The notes beneath the pieces were generated by a model. The model was not told where the DNA came from. It did no database searches and worked only from the letters and a program-made list of their open reading frames with translations. DNA of 64,000 bases, taken from NCBI GenBank assembly GCA_918026815.1, contig CAKJVC010000150.1, positions 1,364,001 through 1,428,000 of the forward strand, written 5' to 3'. Of this stretch, positions 34,001-45,965 are shown piece by piece. Both the position numbers and the translations under genes were made by a program. Each line of letters opens with the position of its first letter. The first letter of the stretch is position 1. The DNA is from Chalara sp. BL73 (Eukaryota; Ascomycota; Leotiomycetes; Helotiales).

Positions 34001-37000
34001 TTGTCAGCGCAGCTAAAGGTGCCGTGCGTGATGGGACGTTTCTTGATAAAGACATTCAAAATTTTCCTGAAAATATACGTCAAATCCTATCCAAGGGGCC
34101 TTTCCGATATGAAGACCTGCAAAAACTTATCAATGCAACTAAAAGTGCCATGCCTAAAGGGAAATTCCGTAATGAGGACATTTCAAAGCTTCCTAAGGCT
34201 ATGCATTGGGCTTTATCAAAGCAATCATTCCAATATGAAGACTTGCAACAACTTGCCAGTGTGACTAGACGTGCCATGTCCGGGGGAACGATTGACGGCA
34301 GAGATATTCAACATTTTCCCGAGGATTTACGTCAAGTCCTGTTAGAAAGAACTTTCCAATTTGAAGTCTTGCAGCAGCTTATCAGTGAAACTGAACGTGC
34401 CATGCCTAAAAGGGCGTTTCTTAGTGAGGACATTCAACATTTTCCCGAGGATATACGTCAAGCTCTGTTAAAAGGACCTTTCCAATGTAAAGACCTGCAA
34501 GAACTTATTAATGCGACTAAGCGTGCCTTTCCTGAAAAGGAGTTCCTTGATAAAGAAATTCAACATCTTCCTGAAGGTATACGTCGAATCCTGTCAACAG
34601 AGCCTTTCAAATATGAAGACCTGCAACAACTTATCAATGCAACAGGACGTGCCATGTCCGAGGGAACGTTCCTTAATAAGGACATTCAACATCTTCCTGA
34701 GGATATACGTCAAGTCCTGTCAAAAGGACCTTTCCAATATAAAGACCTGCAACAACTTATTATTGCGACTAAACATGCCTTGCATAAAAAGAAGTTCCTT
34801 GATAAAGACATTCAACACCTTCCTGAAGATATACATCAAATCCAGTTAAAAGGGCCTTTCCAACGTAAATTCTTACAACTTATCAATACGACCGGACGTG
34901 CTATGTCCGAGGGAACGTTCCTTAATAAGGACATTCAACACCTTCCTGATAATATACGTCAAGTCCTGTTAAAAGGACCTTTCCAATGCACAGACTTGCA
35001 ACAACTTATTAATGCGACTGAACATGCCATGTCTAAAGAAACGTTCCTTAATAAAGACATTCAACATTTTCCTGAGAGTGTACGTCAAGCTTTGTTAAAA
35101 GGACCTTTCCAACGTAAAGACCTGCAAGAACTTATGAATGTGACTAAACGTGCCTTGCCTGAAAAGAAGTTCCTTAATAAAGACATTCAACATCTTCCTG
35201 AAGATATACGTCGAATCCTGTCAATAGGGCCTTTCAAATATGAAGACCTGCAACAACTTATCAATGCAGCCAGGCGTGCCACCCCTAGGGGAGCTTCCTA
35301 TGACGAAGATATTCGAAAGCTTCCCAAGGACATATGTTGTATTCTGTCTAAAGAACCATTACAACATGAGGACTTGCAAACACTTGTCCATGCAACCAGC
35401 CGAGCACTATCCGAGGATATTGACGTTGAAACTCTTAGCGACATGAAAAAGAGAGAGACACTGGAGTCACTGGCGATCATTGACCTTCAAACGCCTGATC
35501 ACATATCACAACCGAAACCTCTTCCTATTTATGGTGGGGTGGATCAGCTCAGTGACAGTGTGAGTATATAACAGGGCTACAGTCCACAGAATTACTAGCT
35601 AATATCTATTTCCAAAGCTCGTCGACCAAGAGGTCCGCCATCGGCTTCTGTAAGCCAATCGTTCATGCAGACGCAGGCGTAATAAATTCTGATTGGTGTC
35701 TTAGGGTTAGTCTCACTTCTCGCAGGCTACCAGTAGAGCTTCTAAGGTTGTTTGTCTACATCCTACACCGCGAGATGGTCGACGGTTTCGAAAACCACAC
35801 GCTACAGGTCTCCAAATTTGTACTCCAGAAGAAAACTTCTTCGGTCGTGGCGTACATTACACTGAGGATCTGGTCGTTGGGCGAGTCCATAAGCCAACCT
35901 TCTGACAATATCGACGACATAACCGATCCCGAATCACACTACCTGAGTGAAGAAGCCATTACCCTCCCGGAGAGTTTGAGAAAGCCCTTTGACAAGAGGA
36001 TAGGAGGGGGGCCTCATGATGCGCCTCCTAACATGGAGCTGAAGGTCTCGTCAATTGGCATCTCAACGAATGAATTCGGTGACTTTAGCAAATGCTCAGT
36101 GATAACAGATTTGATTCCCAGGGATAAAATAGGGCCACTGGGGGAAACGGTGCAGGGAATTTGGAACAGCTTCATACACCAACCGCAAACGGGAAGGTTT
36201 CTTGTCTTCTCTGTCATATTAAGACTCATCTGTCAGGAGATTACATGGCACTACGATGATACCATCAGAGGGTTTGTTCGCAAATTCAGGTTTGATAATC
36301 TGTCGGTGAGTCTGCCAGAGATTGGCGTGCCATTTTAACTACTGACTTGATGTTGATGTAGGCTAGTTACCTCAGCGACTCAGCCTGGTTACAAGGCCCG
36401 GAAGCCGAGGGCCAGCTGCAACTGAGTCTCTGGAGTCTAGAGGCTCTTTACAAATTGAGGGATACCATGGCTTTGTCTATTAGGACCATAGCGCAAGCGA
36501 AGGAAGAATTGTACAGGGAGATTGAAGATGTGAGCTATCCACCGTCTGACAGTACCACTAACACGATTGACATCTCAAGCATACTGACAGTCGCCAAAGG
36601 GCCCAGGAAGTAGAAACGAAGAGCTGGAAAAGATACGTCTCAAGCACAAAGAGACGCTCGAAAGAAGCTTAGAAGAACTCAAGGCTATCCAGACAAGGCT
36701 GGAAAGGAAGGTTGAGCTAAACAGCCGATACTCTACCGCAGTAAGTGACGCCATCTCGTGGCATAATACTTAGTGTCATGTTGCTGAATGACCTAGCTCT
36801 CTACCGTACTTTCTTTGAGAGATAGCCGTGCTGCGCACGCACAGAATGATACTATTCAGAAGCTCACATACATAACAATTGGATGTCTTCCAGTGGGCTT
36901 GTCTGCAGTGAGTAATTATCTCCGCCATTTGGTTTTTAACATGGAGTAGTAATTTAACCCAAAGGCATTGTTTGCGGTTCCGGGCGAGCAGAATGTTCTG

Positions 37001-37369
37001 TTCCCGAAAATGGGCTTAGGATGGTTCATCGGGATTGTCGTGATTTTCTTCGTAGTCATCTTCCTAGTTGCTGATGCTCTTAACACAATATTGGGCATTG
37101 TCTCAAAAGCTTATCGCGCCTTGTTGAAATTGCTTTGGGTTGGGTTGAAATGGCTCCTGGATTGGTTAGGGCGGCCCCTGGATTGGTTGAGACGGCTCGC
37201 TTTGCGTTTGCGCAGTCTCTTCCCACAGCCAGACAACCATCTTGGTTATGGGGGAGGCGGCTCAGACGAACTTAGCTTTTCTGCAGGTAAGTCTATTGAA
37301 GGCGATGCTAACGGGGGCTCTCTTAATGGGAAATCACCGGACGGTAGGGTCGCTGTGAGCGAGGTTTAA
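31004..37369 (+). CDS. Large uncharacterised protein: conserved N-terminal region, 42-residue tandem repeats, CorA-like membrane tail
   Basis: Proposed exons: 31004-31162, 31232-32172, 32239-35559, 35618-35649, 35705-36305, 36362-36551, 36607-36740, 36797-36907 and 36965-37369. The N-terminal 650 residues resemble a widespread uncharacterised fungal family (LGGMLERGCYNYRW, VLRLDYQYQPGAKSELTL, KIEEEV, LDIFHHDLDYLGYLD). Fourteen tandem repeats follow, then LPVELLRLFVYILHREM, a coiled coil, and a tail with two membrane helices (near IQKLTYITIGCLPVGL and GWFIGIVVIFFVVIFL). The GMN motif of CorA channels is absent, so this is more likely an anchor than a magnesium channel. All splice phases agree, but in the large exon the frame slips by one base between 33205 and 33320. 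That is a recent mutation, a sequence error or a missed splice. The start at 31004 is tentative; the function is unknown. Confidence 0.65.
33724..35440 (+). repeat. Array of 126-bp (42-codon) in-frame tandem repeats, 14 units
   Basis: Units start at 33724, 33850, 33976 and so on every 126 bp to 34858; that unit is 123 bp, and further units start at 34981, 35107, 35233 and 35359 (partial). The consensus of one unit has two parts: DLQQLINATKRAM and then NKDIQHLPEDIRQVL, separated by a G/P-rich turn. Both look like amphipathic helices, so the array may form an alpha-solenoid. Units 8 and 10 share long identical blocks while units 1, 2 and 14 are diverged, as expected from internal duplication in the middle of the array. 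Confidence 0.9.
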
Positions 37370-38945
37370 GTATTATACTTTCAGGGACAGAAGGAATAGA
37401 CTCTCTGGGTTTAAACAAAGTGTCAACAAGGGGTCACCAAAAGAGCGGCAGTATCCGGTGAGCCATGATCCTCAAGGCAATATCGCTAGTAATCCCGTAT
37501 TTCATAGGTTCTATATAAGACCACGGTCATTACTATGTAGCTAAGTCTGAGGAGAGTAGCTCTTCAGCTAACAATTGAAGTATTCTGCTTATACAGTCCT
37601 AAGCTACAGTCATTTTCAGTACTCAGGTCCTACGCTCTTAACCTATCCTAAGATATAAACCTGAGACCTTTCAGTCAACCCCAACCCTAGAAGATGAAAG
37701 GGCCGTCACATAAAGCTAAGGCTAAAGCTATACTCTATGTATATCTTGATAACAGTTATGGCCATGCGTACCTTCGTACTTTCGCTTCTTCGGTACGAAA
37801 TAGGTTGTTAGGCAATTTTATCCCGCTGTCACCTGTAATAAGGATGCAGCTGAGGTCGGTGACGCCTTGAATGGTTTCTTTCTCGTAAGTCGATCGGTGA
37901 CCCTCTGAAGAGGCTCATTCGGCATGCATACTATCAACGCATCGAGGAGCAAAGTCAATAAGCCGAGACCGAGCGAGATAACCAATTAGACATCAGTCAG
38001 CGGGACCGCCAGACGGCTCTGCCGCCTTCGAAGATGATTACAATCTGCATCCTAACCATGGTGGCGCTAACAGCCATGAAAACTAATTGCGATGCACGCT
38101 TTCGAAGATGTCGAGCCTATTATCGTACTGCCGGGCACTGGAAAACGTCAGGCTTTCTTCAAATCCGTTGATTAGGCGGCAACTTACCTGATCTACATCC
38201 ACACATAGGTATTGAAAACAGGGTCTCAATTTGCTGTTTGTCCCTGTTGGAGTCCCGCAGAGAGACGTGGGGGCCGAGAAAGTAGAGGAAATGGGCGACG
38301 GTTGTCCGGTACAACGAGGCCAAGTATCGTTTTCCACATCCCGACTGCAATCAGCAATGCATGTCTGGGCTCGAGAAGCGGATCAAAGATGCTTGGCTTC
38401 GGTGTATTTGTTGCTTGTGCGAAAGCGTCTTGGAAGAGGTTGATCCACATCAGTTAAACGGGTGTAAAGACCGACTCCTTATGTTCGGTCGATAATGCTG
38501 AGACGAAAAAAAGAATGACAGACGTGGCGGTGATTGTAATTTGGAACCGGTGCGTCATTAGCGATTGCCATGCAGGTGCCACAAATGCATCATGACCGGA
38601 AGGCTTGACCCGTAAGAATTTTTTGTTCGAATCATTAACTGCCCCACTCCACATGAACTCAACCTACTGTACTGTCCTAGCTCCAGTATTTAACGTGCTT
38701 AACCGAAACCAAAGCTCCTAGCGCTGCCGCGGTCAATCGCCTGGTGGCCGTTATCCACGAAAAATAATGCCATGCTGAATAGTGTTTTCTGATGGATGGG
38801 CATGTATTTCTCCCCTCCTTTTCCTACTTATCGTCTAGTACAGCATTCGGCAGGAGAAAGCAGTTTTCTGCAACCAGAAGATATAAGCACTTTTTACTGC
38901 ACCTCAAGAAATAGGCTACCTTGACCTTTTCTTGTACTGTGATAT
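37370..38945. other. Gene-poor stretch with possible coding relics
   Basis: A cysteine-rich frame near 38305-38490 (PDCNQQCMSGLEKR, then CICCLCES) reads somewhat like a decayed zinc-finger protein, but it is open only briefly and I do not recognise it. Nothing else stands out. Confidence 0.35.
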
Positions 38946-39257
38946 TCAGAGTACTCGCCTAGCATGATATGTTCCCGTTATCCCTCCGTATTGCCTGAAG
39001 AGTTGTGTCAAAATCATGAAACGTGCTGCTTTCGTTGCTTTTTTAGGCTTATTAAGGATTTCTCCTAAGTCTATTCTTCCTTTTCTGCCATTGCTTCCTT
39101 CCTGTATCTCCCTCCTGAGGCTCGCGAACTTGTCACATACTAGCAGGATGTGATGCATTGATTGGTTACTTTTCCCGCATTCGCACTGGACGTCTAGGAT
39201 ATCCGGTACTTTCATATCAAGAAGGAACTGACGAAGTCCGATATTCCTTATCTGCAT
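38946..39257 (-). mobile_element. Tad1-type LINE, C-terminal zinc-knuckle remnant
   Basis: A 103-codon minus-strand frame contains DVQCECGKSNQSMHHILLVCDKF, the CxCx-H-C knuckle that follows the RNase H domain at the end of fungal non-LTR reverse transcriptases. The upstream polymerase and RNase H domains are missing. Confidence 0.65.
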
Positions 39258-39581
39258 TTGAATAATTACTGAGCGTTGGTATGCACACAGCCAAGGTCAT
39301 GTGAATCACCTACACCGCGACCTCAGACCACATGTATATATTATAGCTTTTGTACGTAGCAATAGACTAGAACAACTGAATTGAAAACAAATCACTACCT
39401 ACAACGAGCATACTAGCACTGCGCATATCGCTGTGCTACATGCCCAGTAGGTACCGACCTGAGCAATTACAAGTTATCATAAACAAGAAGTATCACTCAA
39501 CGAGAGTGATACAAACAGAAAGCTACACCCGGCCTTACTGCCTTGTATCTATGCTAAGTACTAACAAGTACAATCAAACCT

Positions 39582-41387
39582 TCACGTCTGCTCTGCAATT
39601 ACATATCGACTCCTTTCCCTCAATAAATGACCCCACTTGAAAAATGCCCAGGGAATTGGAGTCAATGCCAATCCCACGAATGCAAAGACGCTACCAGCCC
39701 AATGTACACCAATTCCCTCGTATATTTGAAGAGTGAAAAGAGGAAAAGCGGCACCAAAGCTGGATCGCAGAATACCGTTCGCGGCTAGTGCGGAAGAGCC
39801 ATACTGTGCGCCATAAACGTCAATTTGATAGGTCGTTGCTGCGATCTAGAAGCTATCAGTTGAAACCTTGAGAAACATGGGAAAGAAAGGACAAAACTTA
39901 CGAAGGTTGAAAGGGAACCCCATCCAAAAGGAACACCGGCGAAAACAGGAACAATCCAGTGTACGTTCGGATTTGGAGCCCAAGCAAACCACTAAATAGA
40001 GCTTGTCAATTGTGCTCAAGAGCTCACGAGAGCATAGGGGGATAGTACTCACGAATAGACCTATAGGTAACATAAGGCTTCCCAGCATAGCAGCATAGAG
40101 TCTGTGTTCTGGCTCAGGAATCCCATTTGGTGATTTTGCTCCAGCCTTAGAATAGAGCGTTGCGTCGAAGACACCAAAAGTGGCAACACCGAAGAGGAAT
40201 CCGACGAGTATACCTAGGAAAGTAAGGCCGATTTCTTTCTGATTAAAGTCATATACAGTTCGGAACACATAATTGTATGAACCGAAGAACGAGAACATCA
40301 TCGCGAAAGCGAAACCAGTGTATACCCCTAGAGCTGCTACCAAAGGCTATGCTATTAAGTTAAAATTGGATCGAAAGTAGAAATTGTTGAATGGCGTTAC
40401 CTCTACGAACATCATTGACAGTGGCCGTACCACTGCATGGCGAATTTTGCCAATCAATAATTTTGTATCCCCATGTCGATGCTGAACATTCACTCCTCTC
40501 TTCTGTTCTCTGACAAAGAGAATTCTCGATTTGGATGTTTCTTTTAAGAAGCAAATCATGATAGCAATAGGAGCGCAGATCATCAAGATTACCCACTGTG
40601 AAAATCTCCAATCATTATCGTATTGGGCGATTATATACGCGCCGGTCAACGTCCCTAATGCTGGACCAAGGAAAGGAGCAATCGCAAAACCGAGTGCCGC
40701 ACGACCCATCGCAGCTCGGTCGACCCAAAGATCTGACACGGTACCTGATCAATCGTTAGTGCTTGCGGTAAGAGACACGATCGGGAAACGTACCTGCACC
40801 AATGGCTAATGCTCCCGAGCCTCCGGCTCCTGCAAGAAATCTTGCAATAACCAGTTGCTCTATGCTTTGTGCTGCTCCTGCAATGCCGGTAAAAATGAAC
40901 AACAATGGTATTGTTGCCCAGTATACATTGCGCCTGCCATACAGCTCAGACACTGGGGCTGCGAATATAGGTCCAAAAACGTAGCCAAGCACATAGAGCG
41001 AAAGGGGCAAGATAGCGACGATTCGGGAGACGCCATATTCTCGTTGAATAAAGGGTATTGCTGGCACATATGAAGAAGATCCGACGGTTCTGGTCCATGG
41101 TTAGCAAATTGTGATCGGAAGAGAAGCCTCTTCTCCTACAAAGCAAAGCAGTAAAATGCTGGAGTTGCAGTCTGAAATACCCTCATTGGTACCGACCAAT
41201 TCTTTGGATTGTCGGAATCCTCTGGAGAGTCCCAATCGAGCGTGATAGGGACTACCCCGTCCGTTTTTGTGACGACAGGAGCTCGGTCTGCTTCTGTATT
41301 TTCTTCAAGAGTGTATTGGCTCCTTTTCTGAGCCTCTATGTCTTTCATGTTGTTCGACTCTGATCTCCGTAACTCTGCTTCGGCCAT
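39582..41387 (-). CDS. MFS transporter, DHA1 drug:H+ antiporter type
   Basis: Six exons (complement): 41140-41387, 40794-41089, 40401-40744, 40053-40346, 39902-39991 and 39582-39845, 511 codons plus stop. The cytoplasmic N-terminus ends in DNPKNWS, the usual lead-in of fungal DHA1 pumps. Then come the first helices, a motif A-like SELYGRRNVYW after helix 2, GAGGSGALAIGAGTVSDLW, GRAALGFAIAPFLGPALG (motif C-like), and the C-terminal GVPFGWGSLSTF and IPWAFFKWG. About 12 membrane helices are expected at the plasma membrane. Substrates in this family are drugs, polyamines or secondary metabolites; none can be named here. The frame is intact and all splices are GT-AG. It lies next to a group of small-molecule enzymes further right. 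Confidence 0.9.
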
Positions 41388-43186
41388 GACAACAATTTCT
41401 GAATGTAAGTGTAATATGAACGGTGTAAGGATGTAAAATGATTGCGAATTTCAGATGATGAATCTTTGAGTATGAATATAGCTTACCGTGTAAACTGGAA
41501 GGCGTATAAATAATGAAAGGAAAGCATACGGCCACCAAAACGCAACAGGCTAGCGGTCAATTATCCGAATGCGAGACTGCAAACCTACTCGGTGCTCCAT
41601 AGCAACGACTGACGCTCGCGCCATCGAGTTACTATTCGACCACATCTTGCAGTTGTTTGGTAATTAGGTTTATGATAATCTTACTTCGTAAATTGACACC
41701 GTCTCATGGCTGTGCACCAAAGTCGGATGTCTCCATAAATCAACCATGTTGGCCATGTACGAAATTCGTAGTAAATCAACATCCATAGACTGCTAAATAA
41801 TGCCTTTTCTCTTTTTTTAGCTCGATGATTGCAAGGCATGTCTGTAGACTGACTGGTGTCACCGCGATTACAAGGAGCCGACATCAAAAAGATTTGAGAT
41901 CTACATTCACGGTTTGCACCCAAGACCTTCCCAGAGACTGCTCGGCCCAGCGTGCCTCCGTATCCGCTCATGCCTGCTAGAGTGACTCATTATTTGCATT
42001 GAAACCATTAAGGTTGAGAACTCTCCCATATCCGAAAATCTTTGTGCATCAAATTTCCCCCATATGCATTTCTCCATCATTATCACTGTCCAAGGGGAGC
42101 TAATCCATTAAAAGTAATCTCGACCAGTCGGTCGAATACTTCTTCCGACGGGTAGCGGATTCTTGATTTGAGCACTTATGTGGGGCTAACTAGGGTCAGA
42201 AACTCTCCTGGGTAGTGGACGATCCTTGCAGCTCCCTTACTGTAGTAATAAAGCTTTTAACATATCCGTGTAAAATTCAACTAACTAGTCTTATGTTTCA
42301 AAACGCTTGGCAATATACATTGAGTACACACAAAAGTGCTCAAATAACCTTTATTTACAATAACCGCTATACCACAGTAAAGAAGGAAGGAACGCGCTTT
42401 GGCAATTACCTTTTGCTTATTCTACTAATGATTTAGAAGCTCTTCCAACGACTTCGTAAATGCGGAATCATGGCACATTTTCTAGAACGACCTTACAATC
42501 CTCTCAGTGTTGTTTCAAGATCATCTAACAATATTTCACGGAACCTTCAATCTTTAATCTTTCCATAAATTCAACCTCACGAATATGGCTGAGTGTTGGC
42601 AAAATGTTTGTTGTCACTGGAAGTGGCGATGTGAATGAGGCGGTCCATCGGAGATCTCCGTTTAATTTAGCTCTTGTGGCGTGCCGTTCGCCATAAGCAG
42701 GCTGCATTAGCTTAGCGGAGGCGACATCAGGCAGGAAGTGGACCTTAGCGAACGGAGGCTCAACTAGTCTTAGATCGGTCACATGACTCATTTCGTAGAA
42801 CTTAGATCGTTACCAAAGACCAGTCAACACGCCTTCATGGCATACACAAACAATACGACGACAGAAGAGACTTAAAGGTAATAGCTATGGCCATATCGGT
42901 GACTTAGTCACCTGTTATTACAACTTCTTCGAAACGGCAGAGTTTGCGAATATATCTCCACGAGGTTCAATAAAGCTTTGTCTCAAAAACCAACACGGCT
43001 GCTTGTGTACCATAAGTCTGCTAATGAGAACCAAAGCCCACACAAATTTCAAAGCGGAAAGACCTACTTCCAAAAACAATATAGAGATCAGTGGTCGAGG
43101 GAAATCATCCGGCCGAAATGTCAAGCCTGTAAGACCCTTTCACTTGTCAACAAGCCCCTAACGAAAATAGCCACATCACAGTGAAC
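41388..43186. other. Gene-poor stretch
   Basis: It contains the promoter of the MFS gene and then only short frames without recognisable content. An exon upstream of the next coding remnant (for example an ATG near 43116 followed by a GTAAGA donor) is possible but unproven. Confidence 0.4.
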
Positions 43187-44251
43187 TAACTCACGGATAA
43201 TAGCGATAACAAGATATCTGGCTTTCGGGCTATCCCAGCCTCAAAGGCTCTTACCCCAGAAGATTCGACAATAAATATTCAACATGCGTGCGAGCCGCAA
43301 AAGAGCAAGTCAACATCTGAACCCAGAAAGCGTGGCTTTGCACGCCGCATTGAAGATCTTGAAAACCAGGGCTCGAAACGTTTCAAAGCCTCTCCTGACT
43401 CCCCAAGACTTCGAGTCCGCAGTCCTCACAATAAGCAGCATACATTGCAGCATAGTGGTAGTGTGGTGACGTATGATAACACCAGCAAGATTGCTACCGG
43501 TCAGATACATCCAGGCAAGCTAGGTCACCGGAGTCTGCGGGACTATCAGTTGCTACTTATGTTACTTGAACGGCATGGAGAAGCATCACGGATAATGGCT
43601 CGTCAAGGCCACGATAAACACAGCAGCATGGGTAGTTACATACCTGGGGATGTTCCAAACCATTTCCCCTCAAACAGAGTAAGTAGGGCTTTCCTGGCAG
43701 ATAGCATCAACAAGGGCATCGGCTCCCAGAACAATAATTCTGCTATTGCGGCTCAACCCGGTGTAGCCCAAGCTTCGACAATTAATCCAGACAATCACCA
43801 ACTAGTACCAGCTCACCCAACCAACTATAAAAGATCTACGCAGCGAAAAATGCATACCTCTGAGCCAGAGATGGAGAGACAGGCGGTACTGCTAAGCGGT
43901 GACCCTCAATCAGCGATTCCACCCACTCACAGGGTCAAAAAGGCTCTTCAAGCCCACCAAGAACTGCTCGACAAAAAGCAAGCCGAGATCGACTCGCTGG
44001 CCAAATGTGGAGGCATAGAGATAACACCTGAGGCACAACAAAGAAATATCCAGCATGGGAGGGACAAAACAATGTCAACGATGCAACGGGAGGTGAAGGA
44101 GCTCGACATGTGGCTAGAGGAATGCATAAAGGTCATGTAAGAAAAGAGAGCGCAAATTAAGTTGGAGGGACGGATGAAGAGCCTGAAAGATCTGACGTCG
44201 GAGGTGATTGAGACTTTGAAAGTACTAGTAATTCGACTGCCTGACCTATGA
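43187..44251 (+). pseudogene. Uncharacterised coiled-coil protein gene with an in-frame stop
   Basis: One frame is open from about 43187 to a TAA at 44138-44140 and then continues 37 more codons to 44251. It includes a basic segment (PRKRGFARRIEDLENQG) and DYQLLLMLLERHGEASRIMARQG, a short helix found in many uncharacterised fungal proteins beside ankyrin or zinc-cluster domains. Coiled-coil sequence follows (KKALQAHQELLDKKQAEIDSL and, after the stop, AQIKLEGRMKSLKDLTSEV). Because the coiled coil spans the TAA, the stop looks premature. No good start codon precedes the conserved part, so a 5' exon is missing or lost. Confidence 0.5.
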
Positions 44252-44913
44252 CCAAAAGGACTTGACACAGGTACATGAAATAATCGAAATCCCCCCAAAA
44301 TAAAAAGTTACTGAATGATGTGTTATTTCGGCCAGTAGGATTCGTACTTATGGAGGGTAATCTGATCTATTCGCGGTAACTGAATTCTCGAGGCAGGGTG
44401 ATTGTTGCCACGCGCAGGTAACAAGGCACACGCCCACCAGCGGCTGGAGGCTCGGTAAGCTCGCTTACACATAGACCCTAAAAAGAAGAACAGTTCACGC
44501 TTTCCAGCCAATTTCGTAGATCCTACAGTCTAATCTAATACATTCACTTCCTCTTTTCAGTTATTCCCACCTCAAATATATAATCTATTCTCCCAGCTTG
44601 TAAAGTAGAGTATTCAAACGCTAAACTTTTACGAAATTATTTCGGTACAGTTTATTTTGTAGCCCTAACTGAAGGCTGTTATTACCCGCTCTTCTTTTTT
44701 ACGTATCCACATTAGTTACTGATTATTTCATGCCGGTGGTTGGTGTTATCTACACGAGTTGTTATGAATAACGCAACTTTTTAATTAACCACCACCCTTG
44801 TAGCGTGATCTGATTCTTATATATGACGCGTTTCCCTGGTTTCCTTTTATTATTCCTTTATATAAAAACCTGTCTCTAATACTATCACACATCAAGTCAC
44901 TTCTATTTTGGCT
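44252..44913. other. AT-rich spacer
   Basis: No gene is visible. A tatataaaa-like box near 44863 precedes the hAT fragment. Confidence 0.4.
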
Positions 44914-45444
44914 ATGCTATTCCAAGTTTCTTCTTCTTTACTCTCTGAATTTTGGAGTGAAGAATTCGACAGTATAATAGCAGAAATATACCCATATGGC
45001 CTTTATTACTCTTCTTCTTCTCTAAGCGCCAGCCTCTTATTCTCTGCTCCCGATAACTCGTTTCTGCCTAGGACGGACCTTGCCCCTGCCCACCGGCCTC
45101 GGACCTGCCGGGTCTGTAAGCATATGCCAGACCCCAATCCTGAGACAAAATACTCCTCCCAAACTAGCAATAAGCTAGAATGGAGGTGTCGGTATTGCTT
45201 AAAGAGGTATTCCTTAAATGGAGGGACTCGTTGTATAATGTCCCACCTAAAGGCTACTCATGATATCAACCAGGACTCTTCACGAGAAGAAAAGGCCAAG
45301 AAGCGACAGTTTTATATTGAAGACGCTCTTACAAGTGGCCTATCAAACCCTCAAAAACGACCTCGTCTGCAATACTCTGAGCCTGACGACCGTCACACTT
45401 CGATCAATCTAGACCAACCCGAGATCCTTCATATCTTCTTGTAA
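44914..45444 (+). mobile_element. hAT transposase N-terminal fragment with BED-type zinc finger
   Basis: The 176-codon frame has a low-complexity N-terminus, then CRVCKH, and a BED finger (CRYC near residue 92, and HLKATH), typical of the start of hAT transposases. After GLSNPQKRPR the frame ends at 45444. A short continuation in another frame (FRDLLCFLNQDAMPG) shows the family sequence going on and then failing. The catalytic RNase H-like part and the dimerisation domain are absent, so this is a dead copy unless the finger alone has been kept. Confidence 0.65.
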
Positions 45445-45965
45445 CCTTTCACTACGCCTAGTAACAAGTCCTGCTTTCCGAGATCTTCTTTGTTTTCTTA
45501 ATCAAGATGCTATGCCAGGGTCCCCTTCGTAATGATTTTTGCGCCCTTCCATTGTTTCATATGACTTTTTCTCTTGCTTTACCAGATTTGCTTTGTATAG
45601 ACGGTAAGTAGTCCGGAGGCGCATCAGAAAGATATATGCGTCTCAGCGTCTGCTCAGTGTGGCGGTTTGAATTTATGAGCTGGTATGAATGATATTATCA
45701 CCATTAGTGAAGCTATTTAGAGAATAGATTGCAAAGCAAATCAGTGATAAATTTTTCTACTCCAGATGACTGATATAAAGATGATGATGATTACCGGAAT
45801 CATTGGAAGAGCCCAGAGTATATGAAAATAGTGCCAAGCATTTAGTTCCTGCATGTTACACGTCCGTACAACATGCCTGATATCAAACAACTCACTTCTT
45901 CTGTCCTCCCCAGACTTGAATGCAGCATCTATCAGAAAAGAGTTATCGCATCTTCAAACACAGAT
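45445..45965. other. Spacer after the hAT fragment
   Basis: Only a decayed continuation of the transposase is visible here. Confidence 0.4.

Noticed and set aside
33893..34849. Long frames overlapping the repeat array in another phase
   Set aside because: They arise because the 126-bp unit is a multiple of three, so any open phase stays open across units. The residue pattern is conserved only in the main frame.
38212..38457. Short frames near the cysteine-rich stretch
   Set aside because: Too short and without a recognisable family; possibly a decayed zinc-finger gene, but not supportable.
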